Shown: positions 17,480 to 27,311 of the stretch, piece after piece
Layout: every line of letters begins with the position of its first letter
Position numbering within the stretch: the first letter of the stretch is position 1
Assembly (NCBI RefSeq): GCF_036567765.1
Contig: NZ_DATCTU010000081.1
Location: forward strand, 124,001 to 188,000
Direction: 5' to 3'
Origin: Pseudobacteroides sp.
Lineage (GTDB): Bacteria; Bacillota; Clostridia; Acetivibrionales; DSM-2933
Length of the DNA stretch: 64,000 nt
Translations under genes and position numbers: made by a program
Notes under the pieces: model-generated
Seen by the model: the letters and a program-made list of their open reading frames with translations, nothing else
Databases searched by the model: none
What the model was told of the DNA's origin: nothing

Positions 17480-18391
17480 TTAATTATCAGCTAAATTTTT
17501 GTCTAAAAGCTTAAAGGTAATTGCAACACAGACAACTACTATTACGAACATACCAGCGTATATTGTTGCACCATACCCATAGTTACTGTTCTTGATAGTC
17601 ATATTATACATATACATAACCAAAGTCAAGGCTTTATCAAGCGGTGCTCCAACACCGTTTGTCAAAACGTAAGGAATATCGAATATTGTCAAACCACCTA
17701 TAACTGATGTAACAATATTGTACATGATACTTCCCTTTATCCCTGGTATTGTGATATGCCTGAATGTCTGCCATCTGTTAGCTCCGTCAACATGTGCAGC
17801 TTCATACAAATCATCAGGAATAGCTTTAATTCCGGCCATGAATATGATCATACTGTATCCGAACCACATCCACCATAGTGTAAAAGAGATAGCTCCTCTT
17901 GTTGCAGTTACATCCTGAAGCCAGTAAAATGGCTCAGACAATACATTTAGCTTCATAAGAAGCATGTTTAACGAACCTGCTTGCCAATCGAGAATGTAAT
18001 AGAATAGCAAACCAACGGATGCCATTGTTACAAGATTCGGTAAGTAAAAAATAGCTCTGTAAAAACCTGCAGCCTTTATTTCTGCACTTTTGTCTGTCAA
18101 TATTGCAGCAAGCCCTATCGCGAAAATCATCTGTGGCACAACGTTACCTAACCATATAACCACGGTATTTCTTAATGCCTGCCAGAAAGTATTGTCCTTA
18201 ATCAACTCCGCAAAGTTGTCAAAGCCCACAAATGAAGCGGGTACAGTACTTCCATCCCATTGCATAAAGCTTAACCATAGAGTATAGATCATTGGAAACA
18301 ACGTGAAAATAGCTAGTACCACGAAAAAAGGGGCAATAAAAATATAGCCGTATTGACCGTATTTATCTCCTGCTCTTAATTTATTTAACAA
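17480..18391 (-). CDS. Sugar ABC transporter permease (MalF type)
   Basis: 303 residues starting at TTG 18391, justified by AGGAGGGGG just before it. Six membrane segments are expected, the first at about 15-38 (YIFIAPFFVVLAIFTLFP). The EAA loop reads YEAAHVDGANRWQTFRHITIP, with the usual G after ten residues. It is the partner of the downstream MalG-type permease in a CUT1 importer and follows the binding-protein gene by 62 bp. Confidence 0.92.
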   Translation of the reverse strand: MLNKLRAGDKYGQYGYIFIAPFFVVLAIFTLFPMIYTLWLSFMQWDGSTVPASFVGFDNFAELIKDNTFWQALRNTVVIWLGNVVPQMIFAIGLAAILTDKSAEIKAAGFYRAIFYLPNLVTMASVGLLFYYILDWQAGSLNMLLMKLNVLSEPFYWLQDVTATRGAISFTLWWMWFGYSMIIFMAGIKAIPDDLYEAAHVDGANRWQTFRHITIPGIKGSIMYNIVTSVIGGLTIFDIPYVLTNGVGAPLDKALTLVMYMYNMTIKNSNYGYGATIYAGMFVIVVVCVAITFKLLDKNLADN

Positions 18392-18453
18392 AGTTCCCCC
18401 TCCTAGAATAATTAATTGAGTTGGCCTAATTTTAATAGACCGAGATTGCGAAA

Positions 18454-19833
18454 TTACTCAACAGTAATGTCTTTCAAGTTAGTTTTTACCTTATCCTTGA
18501 ATGTCTTTAGCATATCTTCTTTGGTCTTTATCTTACCTGCAAGATATGACCTCATAGTATCAACAAATGCGTTTTCAATAGTATCATCATACCTAGTAAG
18601 TATGTTGCCATTGATGTCTTTTATAAATGGTTCATAGAATTTGAAAAGGTCAACACCCATAATCTTGCTGGTTTCTCCAGCCCCTTGTGATATTACCAAA
18701 AGATTATTCGGGAAATCCTGATTTTCTACTGCCCACTTTTTCATTGCATCGTTGTCTGCTGTAAAGAATTTTAAAAATTCCCATGCAAGGTCTTTTTTGT
18801 CAGACTTGCTGTAAATACCAAACCATGTTCCCCCCCAGAAGAACGGGAATGGCGGCTTGGCTATACCCCACCTGCTGCCTTCTGCTGCTTTTTTGTCGTT
18901 TGATCCGACTATCCACGGTACGCCCCATGTAGGACAGGACCATGTTAAAGCTTTATCATCGGCAGCTATAGCAGCTGACCATGCCGGCGACCACTGATCC
19001 AAAGAAGCCTCATACTTGTTGTCTCTTAACTGTTTCGCAAAATCAATGAAGTCTAACATTTTCTGATCGATAACAAGCCTGTTATCAACAACCCAACCCT
19101 GATTACGGCCACCGAGATACATTTTCTGTGGCTCCTCAAAAGTTGGAAACAAAGATACTTTTCCAGCACTCTTTTCTTTTAAAGTCTTAGCTGTCTGAAG
19201 CATCTTTTCAGGTGTTGAAAGCATATCAGCTATAGCTGTCGGATCATCTGTACCAAGAAATTGTTTAGCCGGACCTTTTTTATAAGCTACAGCTCCCGCT
19301 GCCGCTTGGTGGGACAAAGCCTTCAAAGAACCCTTGTCGTCAGTACCGACTGCAACTGTATAAGGTATCATGTTTCCGACGATATCCTTAGCTTTTTCAT
19401 TCAACTCCGCATACGCATCAGGCATTTCAACAAACCTCTTGACAAATGCCGACTCCGCTGGGAACACGTCAGGCACGCCTGAACCCGCTCTTACAGCCGA
19501 AGTAATTTTGTTTTGATACTGTTGGTCTTTGTCAGGTACAATTGAAATGTTAATTTTAACGTTTGGATAAGCAGCATTGAAGGCTTTTACAATGTTTGGA
19601 CCTTCATCTTTATTGAAGTGCCAAAATGATATTTCACCTTTTAACGCCGTCCTACCAACGGGTGCCTCTGATGCAGGGGCACTAGCTTCTGCAGAAGGAG
19701 CTGTTGACGCTTCTGTCGATGCAGATGGTTCTTCCGAAGCAGCAGGTTCTGAATTATCGCCGCATGCTGCAAAGGTTGTTGCCATCAATGATACGCAAGC
19801 CACAACTGCCAAAAGCTTTTTGAACTTTTTCAT
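18454..19833 (-). CDS. Sugar-binding lipoprotein of the ABC importer (cellodextrin candidate)
   Basis: 459 residues. A lipoprotein signal peptide ends at the Cys of TFAACGDNS (about residue 24), followed by an Ala/Ser/Glu-rich spacer to about 60 and a type 1 extracellular solute-binding domain (GEISFWHFNKDEGPNIVKAF...). It would capture oligosaccharide at the outer face of the membrane and hand it to the two permeases encoded next. The cbp gene downstream makes cellobiose or longer cellodextrins the likely ligand, an inference from context. Trp residues suited to sugar stacking are frequent (WSPAWSAAI, WSCPTWGVPWIVG). AAGGAGG precedes ATG 19833, and a good promoter lies about 145 bp upstream. 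Confidence 0.9.
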   Translation of the reverse strand: MKKFKKLLAVVACVSLMATTFAACGDNSEPAASEEPSASTEASTAPSAEASAPASEAPVGRTALKGEISFWHFNKDEGPNIVKAFNAAYPNVKINISIVPDKDQQYQNKITSAVRAGSGVPDVFPAESAFVKRFVEMPDAYAELNEKAKDIVGNMIPYTVAVGTDDKGSLKALSHQAAAGAVAYKKGPAKQFLGTDDPTAIADMLSTPEKMLQTAKTLKEKSAGKVSLFPTFEEPQKMYLGGRNQGWVVDNRLVIDQKMLDFIDFAKQLRDNKYEASLDQWSPAWSAAIAADDKALTWSCPTWGVPWIVGSNDKKAAEGSRWGIAKPPFPFFWGGTWFGIYSKSDKKDLAWEFLKFFTADNDAMKKWAVENQDFPNNLLVISQGAGETSKIMGVDLFKFYEPFIKDINGNILTRYDDTIENAFVDTMRSYLAGKIKTKEDMLKTFKDKVKTNLKDITVE

Positions 19834-20297
19834 TAAATAATTGTCCTCCTTCTATGTATTCTATATATTTATATCAGCTCATGGAGACAAGGCTCAGTAC
19901 CAACCCTCCATGAAATAATATCCAAGCCAAGTGGCCGTATGTTAAAGGAGTCTTCTTTATTAGCTGTTCCTAAATTATATATTAATTCTGGATAACTAAT
20001 ATGTCAAGTGAATAATTTTGTGCATACCGCCATAAAAACAGCCGATAATTTAGTCAATTTTTATGCAATATTATACACAATTATAAAATGGATTTGACTT
20101 AAACCGTCCAAATAAAATAAAGTAAAATCAAATTAAATAATGCTTTCTCTATCATAAAAATCAATTAATTTTTATGTTGCAACAACGCCTTTTAAATTAT
20201 ACAACAAATTAATATAACTATAAAGCTTTTTATTTTAAAAATTAATAATTAATAAATGTTTTCATAATAAATATATTCATTTAAAGGGTCTTGTATA
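19834..20297. other. Intergenic region upstream of the sugar importer
   Basis: It holds the importer promoter (19979-20007) and a leader of about 140 bases with an 8-bp stem TCATGGAG / CTCCATGA (19879-19886, 19906-19913). The part near 20010-20297 is AT-rich and I see no gene or clear terminator for ftsK in it. Confidence 0.5.
19979..20007 (-). promoter_or_regulatory. Sigma-A promoter of the sugar ABC operon
   Basis: TTGACA (20007-20002) and TAATAT (19984-19979) with a 17-base spacer, reading toward the binding-protein gene. This is the best consensus match in the region. Confidence 0.75.
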
Positions 20298-22706
20298 CTA
20301 CTTGTTTTCACTCATTTGAAGCTCCTGCCACTGTTGCCTGGATATAAGTACCTGCCTTGGTTTACTTCCCTCAAATTTGCCTACAATACCTCTGGCTTCC
20401 ATCTGATCAATTATCCTAGCGGCTCTGGCATAGCCTACCTTAAATTTCCTTTGTATAAGTGACACAGATGCCATTCCTGCTTCCACAACAAGCTCTGTTG
20501 CCTGAGGCAGCAGGCTGTCGTTGTCCCCCGGATCGCTTTCCTCTTCACTATTAGAATTAAGGTTACTTATTTCGTCTATTAGATTATTATCGTACTCAAC
20601 TTCACCCTGGGTCTTTATGAACTCTACAACTCTTTCAACCTCTTTGTCTGAAACAAAGGCACCTTTTACCCTTATGGGTTTAGGTTCTCCAACCGGGTAA
20701 AACAACATGTCCCCTCTTCCTAAAAGCTTTTCAGCTCCCGCCATATCAAGTATGGTTCTTGAGTCCACCTGGGAACTTACTGCAAAAGCAATTCTTGAAG
20801 GTATATTAGCCTTTATTACCCCGGTAATAACATCTACAGATGGCCTTTGGGTGGCAATAACAAGGTGCATTCCCGCTGCTCTGGCCATTTGTGCAAGCCT
20901 GCATATGGCGTCCTCAACCTCATTTGGTGCAACCATCATAAGGTCTGCCAACTCATCGATTATTATAACCACCTGAGGCAGTTTCTTTTGCTGACCCTCC
21001 TGCTCTATTACCGAGTTATATCCCTTTATGTCTCTTACACCCTTCTCTGCAAAGAGCTTGTACCTGTTTACCATTTCCTGAACAGCCCAGTTGAGTGCAC
21101 CAGCAGCCTTCTTAGCGTCTGTAACAACAGGAATCAAAAGATGAGGAATTCCATTATATATTCCAAGCTCAACAACCTTGGGGTCAACCATCAGAAGCTT
21201 CACGTCGTCGGGGGAAGATTTATATAATATACTTACTATTATGCTGTTTATACATACGCTCTTACCTGAACCTGTAGAACCGGCAATAAGCATATGGGGC
21301 ATTTTACCAATATCACCGACAATGGTATTTCCCGATATATCTTTTCCTATTGAAAAGGCAAGCTTTGAAGGAAAATCCTGAAACTCTCCCGATTCTATAA
21401 CTTCCTTCAAAAACACAGGAATTACTTCTTTATTGGGTACTTCTATCCCAATCGCTGCTTTTCCCGGTATTGGTGCTTCTATCCTCACTCCTGAAGCCGC
21501 CAGGTTTAACGAGATGTCATCCGCCAGGTTAACAATCTTGCTTACTTTAACACCGGGACTTGGCTGCAGCTCGTACCTGGTAACCGCCGGACCTCTGCTT
21601 ATATTTATTACCTTAACCTCAACTCCGAAGCTTTTTAGTGTATCCTCAAGCTTTTTGGCAACTTCCATTGCCGAGTTTTTAAGGGATTTTATGTCACTGA
21701 TTTCCTGATTGTTATCATTTAGAAGCTCAAGGGGAGGATAGTTGTAACTGGCCTCAATCATTTCCCGCAAAGCAATTTCCTTGTCAACATCATTTTTATA
21801 GCTTTCCACATCAATTTTCTTTTTCTTTTTGACATCCTTCATTATGAATTCAACATCGTCATCCATTAGGACCTCAAGACTGTTTTCTGCTATTTTAGGT
21901 TGAATTTCATCTTTTATTGATATATCAAATTCATTACTTACATCATTTTTACTTTCCTTAACAGTCTTTCTCTCATTAGAATTGTTATGGAGCGAATCAT
22001 CCTCATCCCTGTCAGTATTAAAATTAATAAGTTTGAACTTTCTCTTTGGAACCAGACCATCCTCATCCGGAACACTGCCTTTAAAAGTATTTCTTACTGC
22101 ATTACCTGCTCCCTTAATAACTTTAAGTTTGGTACCTTTATTTTTTACATCCCTTAAAAAGCCTGCCAGCGATATGTTGGTAAGACGAATAAGCATTATT
22201 ATGGAAAAGCATGTAAGTATTATCAAGGTCCCTAGAGGGCGAAAAATAGAGATAAAGGGCATACTTATGATACCGCCCAGTATTCCTCCTCCGATGTATT
22301 CATTTCCAAGATTATAGAATACCGACAATGAGCCTATGAATCCCTGATTTATAAACTTTTGAGAATTGGAATTATGAAACCCCGTGCTAATAATTGCCGA
22401 CAACATTAAAAGCACAATTATAATATGTAAATATTTTTGATTAAGGCTGTCATTTTTTTTGAATATCATAAATGCTGAATATACAACAAGCATTGGAGGA
22501 ATCACATATGCAGATATTCCCATTAAACCTAGAAGCACACTTTTTGATGCATTACCAAACACCCCTATAAGATCAGGGTTTATCATACCGATAAATGCAA
22601 GAACACCCAAAGTAAGTAAGATGAGACCTACTATTTCATGATTGTACTTTAAAATTCCCTTCTCATTGCTTTTATATTTTTTCTTTTGTATTCTTCTAAC
22701 CTTCAC
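20298..22706 (-). CDS. ftsK: DNA translocase FtsK/SpoIIIE
   Basis: 802 residues from GTG 22706, preceded by GGGGG seven bases away; the frame stays open further upstream but only through repeat copy B, so that extension is not coding. The N-terminal third has four to five membrane helices (about 20-180). An acidic/Lys-rich linker follows, then the motor with Walker A GSTGSGKS at 476-483 and the conserved [19 protein letters not shown] segment, and a C-terminal gamma winged helix ([20 protein letters not shown]) that reads polar DNA sequences. The protein pumps chromosome DNA across the division or sporulation septum. Its position after tepA and ylzJ is the Bacillus spoIIIE arrangement. Confidence 0.95.
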   Translation of the reverse strand: MKVRRIQKKKYKSNEKGILKYNHEIVGLILLTLGVLAFIGMINPDLIGVFGNASKSVLLGLMGISAYVIPPMLVVYSAFMIFKKNDSLNQKYLHIIIVLLMLSAIISTGFHNSNSQKFINQGFIGSLSVFYNLGNEYIGGGILGGIISMPFISIFRPLGTLIILTCFSIIMLIRLTNISLAGFLRDVKNKGTKLKVIKGAGNAVRNTFKGSVPDEDGLVPKRKFKLINFNTDRDEDDSLHNNSNERKTVKESKNDVSNEFDISIKDEIQPKIAENSLEVLMDDDVEFIMKDVKKKKKIDVESYKNDVDKEIALREMIEASYNYPPLELLNDNNQEISDIKSLKNSAMEVAKKLEDTLKSFGVEVKVINISRGPAVTRYELQPSPGVKVSKIVNLADDISLNLAASGVRIEAPIPGKAAIGIEVPNKEVIPVFLKEVIESGEFQDFPSKLAFSIGKDISGNTIVGDIGKMPHMLIAGSTGSGKSVCINSIIVSILYKSSPDDVKLLMVDPKVVELGIYNGIPHLLIPVVTDAKKAAGALNWAVQEMVNRYKLFAEKGVRDIKGYNSVIEQEGQQKKLPQVVIIIDELADLMMVAPNEVEDAICRLAQMARAAGMHLVIATQRPSVDVITGVIKANIPSRIAFAVSSQVDSRTILDMAGAEKLLGRGDMLFYPVGEPKPIRVKGAFVSDKEVERVVEFIKTQGEVEYDNNLIDEISNLNSNSEEESDPGDNDSLLPQATELVVEAGMASVSLIQRKFKVGYARAARIIDQMEARGIVGKFEGSKPRQVLISRQQWQELQMSENK

Positions 22707-22729
22707 TTTTGCACCCCCGAAAAACATAA

Positions 22730-22810
22730 ACAAAATCACTAAGTGATTTTGAAACCTTGATGTTGTCGTGAGAAATTGTGGTATAGAATATACTATAATT
22801 CCCCAGACAT
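22730..22810 (+). repeat. 81-bp dispersed hairpin element, copy B
   Basis: Same length and order as copy A: palindrome AAAATCACTAAGTGATTTT, spacer, then TTGTC...GACAT (22763-22810) enclosing an inverted repeat whose arms (ATTGTGGTATA and TATACTATAAT) differ from copy A yet still pair. A further stem-loop AAGTTAGTAAT / ATTACTAACTT follows at 22817-22840. It sits directly upstream of ftsK. Confidence 0.75.
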
Positions 22811-22845
22811 CGAAAAAGTTAGTAATATAATTACTAACTTCGATT

Positions 22846-22901
22846 TTAATATAACACATTTTTATTATCTTTTTTAATATAACACATTTTTATTATCTTT
22901 T
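22846..22901. repeat. Tandem 28-bp duplication
   Basis: Two adjacent copies of a 28-base AT-rich unit (core AATATAACACATTTTTATTA) at 22846-22873 and 22874-22901, between ylzJ and ftsK. Confidence 0.8.
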
Positions 22902-22952
22902 CTATAGTTAATAAGTAATAGTAAAATATTGGTTTTACTTAATTGCCACCTA

Positions 22953-23192
22953 TTAAAATATACCTTCTATTTCAGTGCCCGGCTGAAGTTTTGGATTCAA
23001 ATATGCTGACAAGGAAGTACTTAAAACCCTCCCTACAACATATTTGTCGTTACTATTTTTATATACCTCCACCTTCTCACCCAAATAGCTGATCTCCATA
23101 GTGGCTTGATTGCTTGAAACCTGGTTTAAGTTGTTTGGGGAACTGTGATAATTAAAAATTGATCCATCGGGTATTATGGTGTATAAAATCAT
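22953..23192 (-). CDS. ylzJ: YlzJ-like small protein
   Basis: 79 residues matching the YlzJ family in length and pattern: an N-terminal [13 protein letters not shown], a central [13 protein letters not shown] strand and a C-terminal segment with [18 protein letters not shown]. It overlaps the tepA stop by 4 bp, so translation is coupled. In Bacillus ylzJ likewise lies between tepA and spoIIIE. Function unknown. Confidence 0.85.
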   Translation of the reverse strand: MILYTIIPDGSIFNYHSSPNNLNQVSSNQATMEISYLGEKVEVYKNSNDKYVVGRVLSTSLSAYLNPKLQPGTEIEGIF

Positions 23193-23950
23193 TGAAGGGT
23201 TCCTCTATCACTGTTGTTGGAAGCCTCCTTTTTTACTGCGATAAGCTCATAAAGCTTACCTAAAGCTTCCGAGAGTCCTCCTAATTCATCAATAATTCCA
23301 TTTTTTACAGCCTCTTCCCCAAACAGAACAGTCCCTACATCATTTGCCAGTTCACCAGTCTTAAGCATTAAATCCTTAAACTTTTCCCTTGATATTTTTG
23401 AGTTCTTGGACACAAACTGTACAACCCGCTCCTGCATTTTATCGAAATATTCATACGCCTGCGGAACACCTATTATCATTCCGTTTAACCTTATGGGATG
23501 AATGGTCATTGTGGCGGACGGTGCAATAAAGGAATGAGTAGTAGAAACAGCCATAGGTACTCCAATGCTGTGTCCTCCTCCTAATACCAGGGATACCGTT
23601 GGCTTTGACATACTTGCAATCATTTCAGCAATGGCCAGCCCTGCTTCCACATCTCCGCCTACTGTGTTTAAAATCAACAACAGTCCGTCTATATCGGGAT
23701 TTTCCTCAATTGCAACCAACTGAGGAATTACATGTTCATACTTGGTAGTCTTGTTCTGCGGCGGCAGGACCATGTGTCCTTCAATTTGCCCGATTACAGT
23801 AAGGCAATGAATATTCCCTTTGCTTGTTACAAGAGGTGTAGTACCCAATTCCTTTAAGGTTTCCAGGTTTTCAGCTTTTGTACTTTGCTCCTCAGTAGCT
23901 TCCAAGGATTTAAACGGTTTACTAAAGGTCACCTTGCTTTCTTCATTCAT
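23189..23950 (-). CDS. tepA: ClpP-like translocation-enhancing protease TepA
   Basis: 253 residues of the ClpP/crotonase fold. [19 protein letters not shown] forms the oxyanion strand-helix. The catalytic Ser is expected in the [13 protein letters not shown] segment (Ser of HSIG), and a His in [12 protein letters not shown]. In Bacillus subtilis TepA is implicated in assisting protein secretion or signal-peptide turnover. No signal peptide is seen, so it acts in the cytoplasm or at the inner membrane face. AAGGAAGTG precedes ATG 23950. The gene starts a set tepA-ylzJ-ftsK; its leader contains overlapping alternative hairpins. Confidence 0.9.
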   Translation of the reverse strand: MNEESKVTFSKPFKSLEATEEQSTKAENLETLKELGTTPLVTSKGNIHCLTVIGQIEGHMVLPPQNKTTKYEHVIPQLVAIEENPDIDGLLLILNTVGGDVEAGLAIAEMIASMSKPTVSLVLGGGHSIGVPMAVSTTHSFIAPSATMTIHPIRLNGMIIGVPQAYEYFDKMQERVVQFVSKNSKISREKFKDLMLKTGELANDVGTVLFGEEAVKNGIIDELGGLSEALGKLYELIAVKKEASNNSDRGTLQ

Positions 23951-24027
23951 CTTTACACTTCCTTATTATTCGTCTTAAATATTATTATTGGATGATTTCT
24001 ATAAAAAAAACTTAGTAAATATTGTAT

Positions 24028-24059
24028 AAAAAAGGGCAAAAAAAATGCCCTATAAGGGC
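24028..24059 (-). promoter_or_regulatory. Overlapping hairpins (attenuator-like) in the tepA leader
   Basis: On the minus strand GCCCT-TAT-AGGGC (24059-24047) is followed by GGGCA-loop-TGCCC (24050-24034) and six T (24033-24028). The two stems share the same bases and cannot form together. The second is a terminator-like hairpin although no gene lies upstream on this strand. Confidence 0.5.
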
Positions 24060-24182
24060 GATTAGGGGAGTAAATTTTTATCTTACTCACAATAATTATC
24101 GACATTATTCCCAGTAACTTAACATTATTTTTTAAAATTTTTTATATTTTTTCATTATCTAATGTTACAAACATATTAAATA

Positions 24183-24213
24183 TTGCTTTTCCAGAGGTTT
24201 TTTAATATATAAT
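24183..24213 (+). promoter_or_regulatory. Candidate promoter of the GHL10-amidase gene
   Basis: TTGCTT, then TATATA after 17 bases or TATAAT after 19, about 45 bases before the start codon. Confidence 0.4.
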
Positions 24214-24259
24214 GTAGAAAAGTTATTCTATTATTAATTAACAAAGTTAGGAGATGCTT

Positions 24260-27193
24260 ATGCGAAATTTTATCAAACTTCTATTAATAGCTACTATATT
24301 ATCAACATCCTTACCTGCTTCTGCCTCGTTGTCTCCTATAATTGTTGCTCCGGCTTCATCGACTTCGCCGCTCATTTCAGACGCTGCAGTTTCAGAAGAT
24401 TTAAGAGGCTTATGGGTTGCTTCAGTAGTGAACATCGACTATCCAGCAAAACCCACCACCAACCCTGAAACTCTTAAGAATGAAGCCTTAAAGGCATTGG
24501 ATTATGCCAAAGACCTGAGGCTTAATGCCATTTTTCTACAAGTTAGACCTACTTCCGATTCATTGTACCAGTCAAAACTCTTTCCCTGGTCAAAATATCT
24601 GACAGGTACCCAGGGATTAGAGCCTGGCGGCTCCTTTGACCCTTTGAAGTTTTGGGTTGAAGAATCACACAAGCGTGGCCTTACGCTGCATGCATGGATA
24701 AATCCTTACAGGATTACAAAGAAATCCTCTTCCGATGCCAAGGATGACCTTAATGCCCTAGCTCCTACAAACCCGGCACGGATGCATCCTAACTGGGTGG
24801 TAAAACACAAAGACGGTAACTACTATTATGATCCTGGAATACCCGAAGTACGCAGACTAATAATAGACGGAGTTACTGAAATTATTGATAATTACGAGGT
24901 AGATGGTATTCATTTTGATGACTATTTTTATCCCGGAAAGGATTTCAACGATACGGCTACTTATAAAAAATACGGTGCAGCCTTCAAAAATATTGATGAT
25001 TGGCGCAGATCCAATGTGGACGAGCTTATAGGAGACCTATCAAAATCCATTAAATCCAAAAATAAGGATATACGCTTCGGTATCAGTCCATTTGGAATTT
25101 GGGCAAATAAAAAAAGCAATCCTCTCGGCAGCGACACCAACGGAGGTGAATCTTATAACAGCCATTACGCCGACACCCGTAAATGGGTAAAGGAAAACAT
25201 GATAGACTATATAGTTCCTCAGTTATACTGGTATATAGGCTTTAACCTTGCTGACTACAACAAACTCCTTACATGGTGGAAGAATACCGTTAAAGGAACA
25301 GGCGTAGACTTGTATATAGGCCAGGCTGCCTATTTATCCAATAATTCCAGCCAATCAAGTCCCTGGTATGGCACAGGTGAAATCGAAAAACAGCTTAAAT
25401 TAAATGAAAAGACACCTGAAGTTGGTGGCAGCATTTTCTTTAATTATAGTACCATGGCTAAAAATCCTTCCCTTTCATCTGTAATTAAAGCAATCCATGA
25501 AAAGAGGGACAAACTCATAACTACTGCTCCTGTGACTGTAGCAAACCCGGCATCCAATATCACTACAACTTTAGATAAGTTTTACATTCATGGTACGTCA
25601 GATCCAAGTAAGCCTCTTTATATAAACGGGAAGAGAGTAGAATCCCATTCAAATGAAGGTTATTTCGGAGCCCTTGTACCTCTTGCTGCAGGTCCTAATG
25701 TATTGACTTTTTCCCAGGAAGGGTCATATACAACAAGAATAATATACAGACAAAGCAATTCACAGCAGCCCCAAAAGATGAGTTCGGCAAGTATACCGGC
25801 CTCATCGGTGATGCCTCAGTCAAAGGTTCTCTTATCACCTGGTGAAAAGGTAACACTTTCATGCCAGGCACCGGTAGGATCCAGCGTCTCTGTAACATTG
25901 GGCGGAAAAAAATACTCCATGAAAGCAAAGCAAACATCACTAAGCAGCAGCGGCATATATGCTACAACATTTACTTATGAATATACAGCACCAAGCTACA
26001 GTGGAACTCCTAGAAATATCGACCTCGGCTTTCCTGTTTATACTATGACATACAAAAAGGTAACTAAAACTCAAACAGCAACTGCAAAGATAGGAGTCAT
26101 AATGAAAGGTTCGCCTTTTTTTGCAAAGGTCACCAGCGATGTGGCCAACACCTACAAGACAACTTCAACTTCAGATGGTGCGGCCTTCGAGCTTTACAAG
26201 GGAATGGTTGACCGTATCACAGCCATGAAAGACGATTTTGTAAAGCTTTCATCAGGCCAATGGGTAAAAAGCAGCACTGTAACCACATACATGTCTGGCT
26301 CTCCATCCCTTCCTGCTGTAAAGAAAGTAGTTTATAACGAAGGTTCCGGGTGGGACTTCATAGAATTTGAAACAACATCACATGCTGCCGCTTTTGCAAA
26401 CTTTGAAGACTCCAACATGACAATAAACATATCAACTTCATCGCTAGCCTCTTTACCTGTGCTTCCCCAAAGTTCTCCATTTTCGTCAATTGAGGCTGCA
26501 CCAAAGGATATGAGCACCAAATACACTCTCAGGCTTAGCCGTGGGAAGCAAATAGAAGGATACTATATAGAAAAGAAGCCAAACTCCGTTGTACTTTATG
26601 TTAAAAAGCCTGTGAAGGCTGCTTCAGGAAGCAAACCGCTAGCAGGTCTTACTATAATGATTGATCCTGGCCATGGAGGTACTGAAACTGGAGCCATAGG
26701 TCCACTAGGACTTAAATACCCCGAAAAAACCATAAATCTTAAGACATCACTCAAAATCAAAACTGAGCTTGAAAACCTGGGTGCAAAGATTCTCATGACT
26801 AGAACCATCGACAAGACCCTTTCCCTGGACGATCGGCTCACAGCATCAAGAAATGCAAGACCTGATATGTTCATATCGGTACATGCCAACAGCATGGGTG
26901 ATAACGTGGATATTTCTAAAATAGAAGGTTTCTCTGTCTTCTACCGTGAAGATCTGGCAAAGCCTCTGGCCGATACAGTTTTAAAAAGCACCATTTATAA
27001 ATTGGGACGTACTGACAAAGGATTGCACAAAAACAACTTTTATGTCACAAGAGGAACATGGACTCCTTCTATACTTATAGAAAGTGGGTTCATGCCTAAC
27101 CCATATGAGTTTGGTTGGCTAATAGATGAAGATGCACAAACCGTACTTGCAAAATCAATAGCAGAATCCATTGTTCAATATTTTTCAAGATGA
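24260..27193 (+). CDS. Secreted GHL10 glycosidase fused to N-acetylmuramoyl-L-alanine amidase
   Basis: 977 residues from ATG 24260, six bases after AGGAG; an ATG six bases earlier touches the ribosome site and is unlikely. A signal peptide covers about 1-22. Residues about 45-400 are a GHL10/DUF187 (YngK-like) TIM barrel, with RGLWVASVVNIDYP at the start and the acidic pair in DGIHFDDYFYP (Asp220, Asp221). Beta-rich spacer modules follow (about 410-780). Residues about 794-977 are Amidase_3, with Zn ligands His805 (DPGHGG), Glu822 and His875 (SVHAN) and catalytic Glu941 (LIESGF). The amidase strips stem peptides from peptidoglycan; GHL10 relatives such as E. coli YddW/DigH are reported to cut peptide-free glycan. 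Both activities in one chain are inferred. Confidence 0.9.
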   Translation: MRNFIKLLLIATILSTSLPASASLSPIIVAPASSTSPLISDAAVSEDLRGLWVASVVNIDYPAKPTTNPETLKNEALKALDYAKDLRLNAIFLQVRPTSDSLYQSKLFPWSKYLTGTQGLEPGGSFDPLKFWVEESHKRGLTLHAWINPYRITKKSSSDAKDDLNALAPTNPARMHPNWVVKHKDGNYYYDPGIPEVRRLIIDGVTEIIDNYEVDGIHFDDYFYPGKDFNDTATYKKYGAAFKNIDDWRRSNVDELIGDLSKSIKSKNKDIRFGISPFGIWANKKSNPLGSDTNGGESYNSHYADTRKWVKENMIDYIVPQLYWYIGFNLADYNKLLTWWKNTVKGTGVDLYIGQAAYLSNNSSQSSPWYGTGEIEKQLKLNEKTPEVGGSIFFNYSTMAKNPSLSSVIKAIHEKRDKLITTAPVTVANPASNITTTLDKFYIHGTSDPSKPLYINGKRVESHSNEGYFGALVPLAAGPNVLTFSQEGSYTTRIIYRQSNSQQPQKMSSASIPASSVMPQSKVLLSPGEKVTLSCQAPVGSSVSVTLGGKKYSMKAKQTSLSSSGIYATTFTYEYTAPSYSGTPRNIDLGFPVYTMTYKKVTKTQTATAKIGVIMKGSPFFAKVTSDVANTYKTTSTSDGAAFELYKGMVDRITAMKDDFVKLSSGQWVKSSTVTTYMSGSPSLPAVKKVVYNEGSGWDFIEFETTSHAAAFANFEDSNMTINISTSSLASLPVLPQSSPFSSIEAAPKDMSTKYTLRLSRGKQIEGYYIEKKPNSVVLYVKKPVKAASGSKPLAGLTIMIDPGHGGTETGAIGPLGLKYPEKTINLKTSLKIKTELENLGAKILMTRTIDKTLSLDDRLTASRNARPDMFISVHANSMGDNVDISKIEGFSVFYREDLAKPLADTVLKSTIYKLGRTDKGLHKNNFYVTRGTWTPSILIESGFMPNPYEFGWLIDEDAQTVLAKSIAESIVQYFSR

Positions 27194-27242
27194 TAAATTA
27201 CGGGGTAACGTATACGATAATTCTTTAGATATTAAATAATAC

Positions 27243-27293
27243 TTCAGTAATAAAGGCTTGCAGCGTATTTGCTGCAAGCCTTTATTACTGAAA
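27243..27293. terminator. Bidirectional terminator
   Basis: A 22-bp perfect stem starting TTCAGTAATAAAGGCTTGC with a five-base loop, between convergent GHL10-amidase and cysK genes. Confidence 0.9.
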
Positions 27294-27311
27294 GCTTTTA
27301 TTGTTTTTTAA

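Noticed and set aside
22707..22859. N-terminal extension of FtsK by about 50 residues
   Set aside because: The extra frame runs through repeat copy B, has no ribosome site, and GTG 22706 has a strong one.
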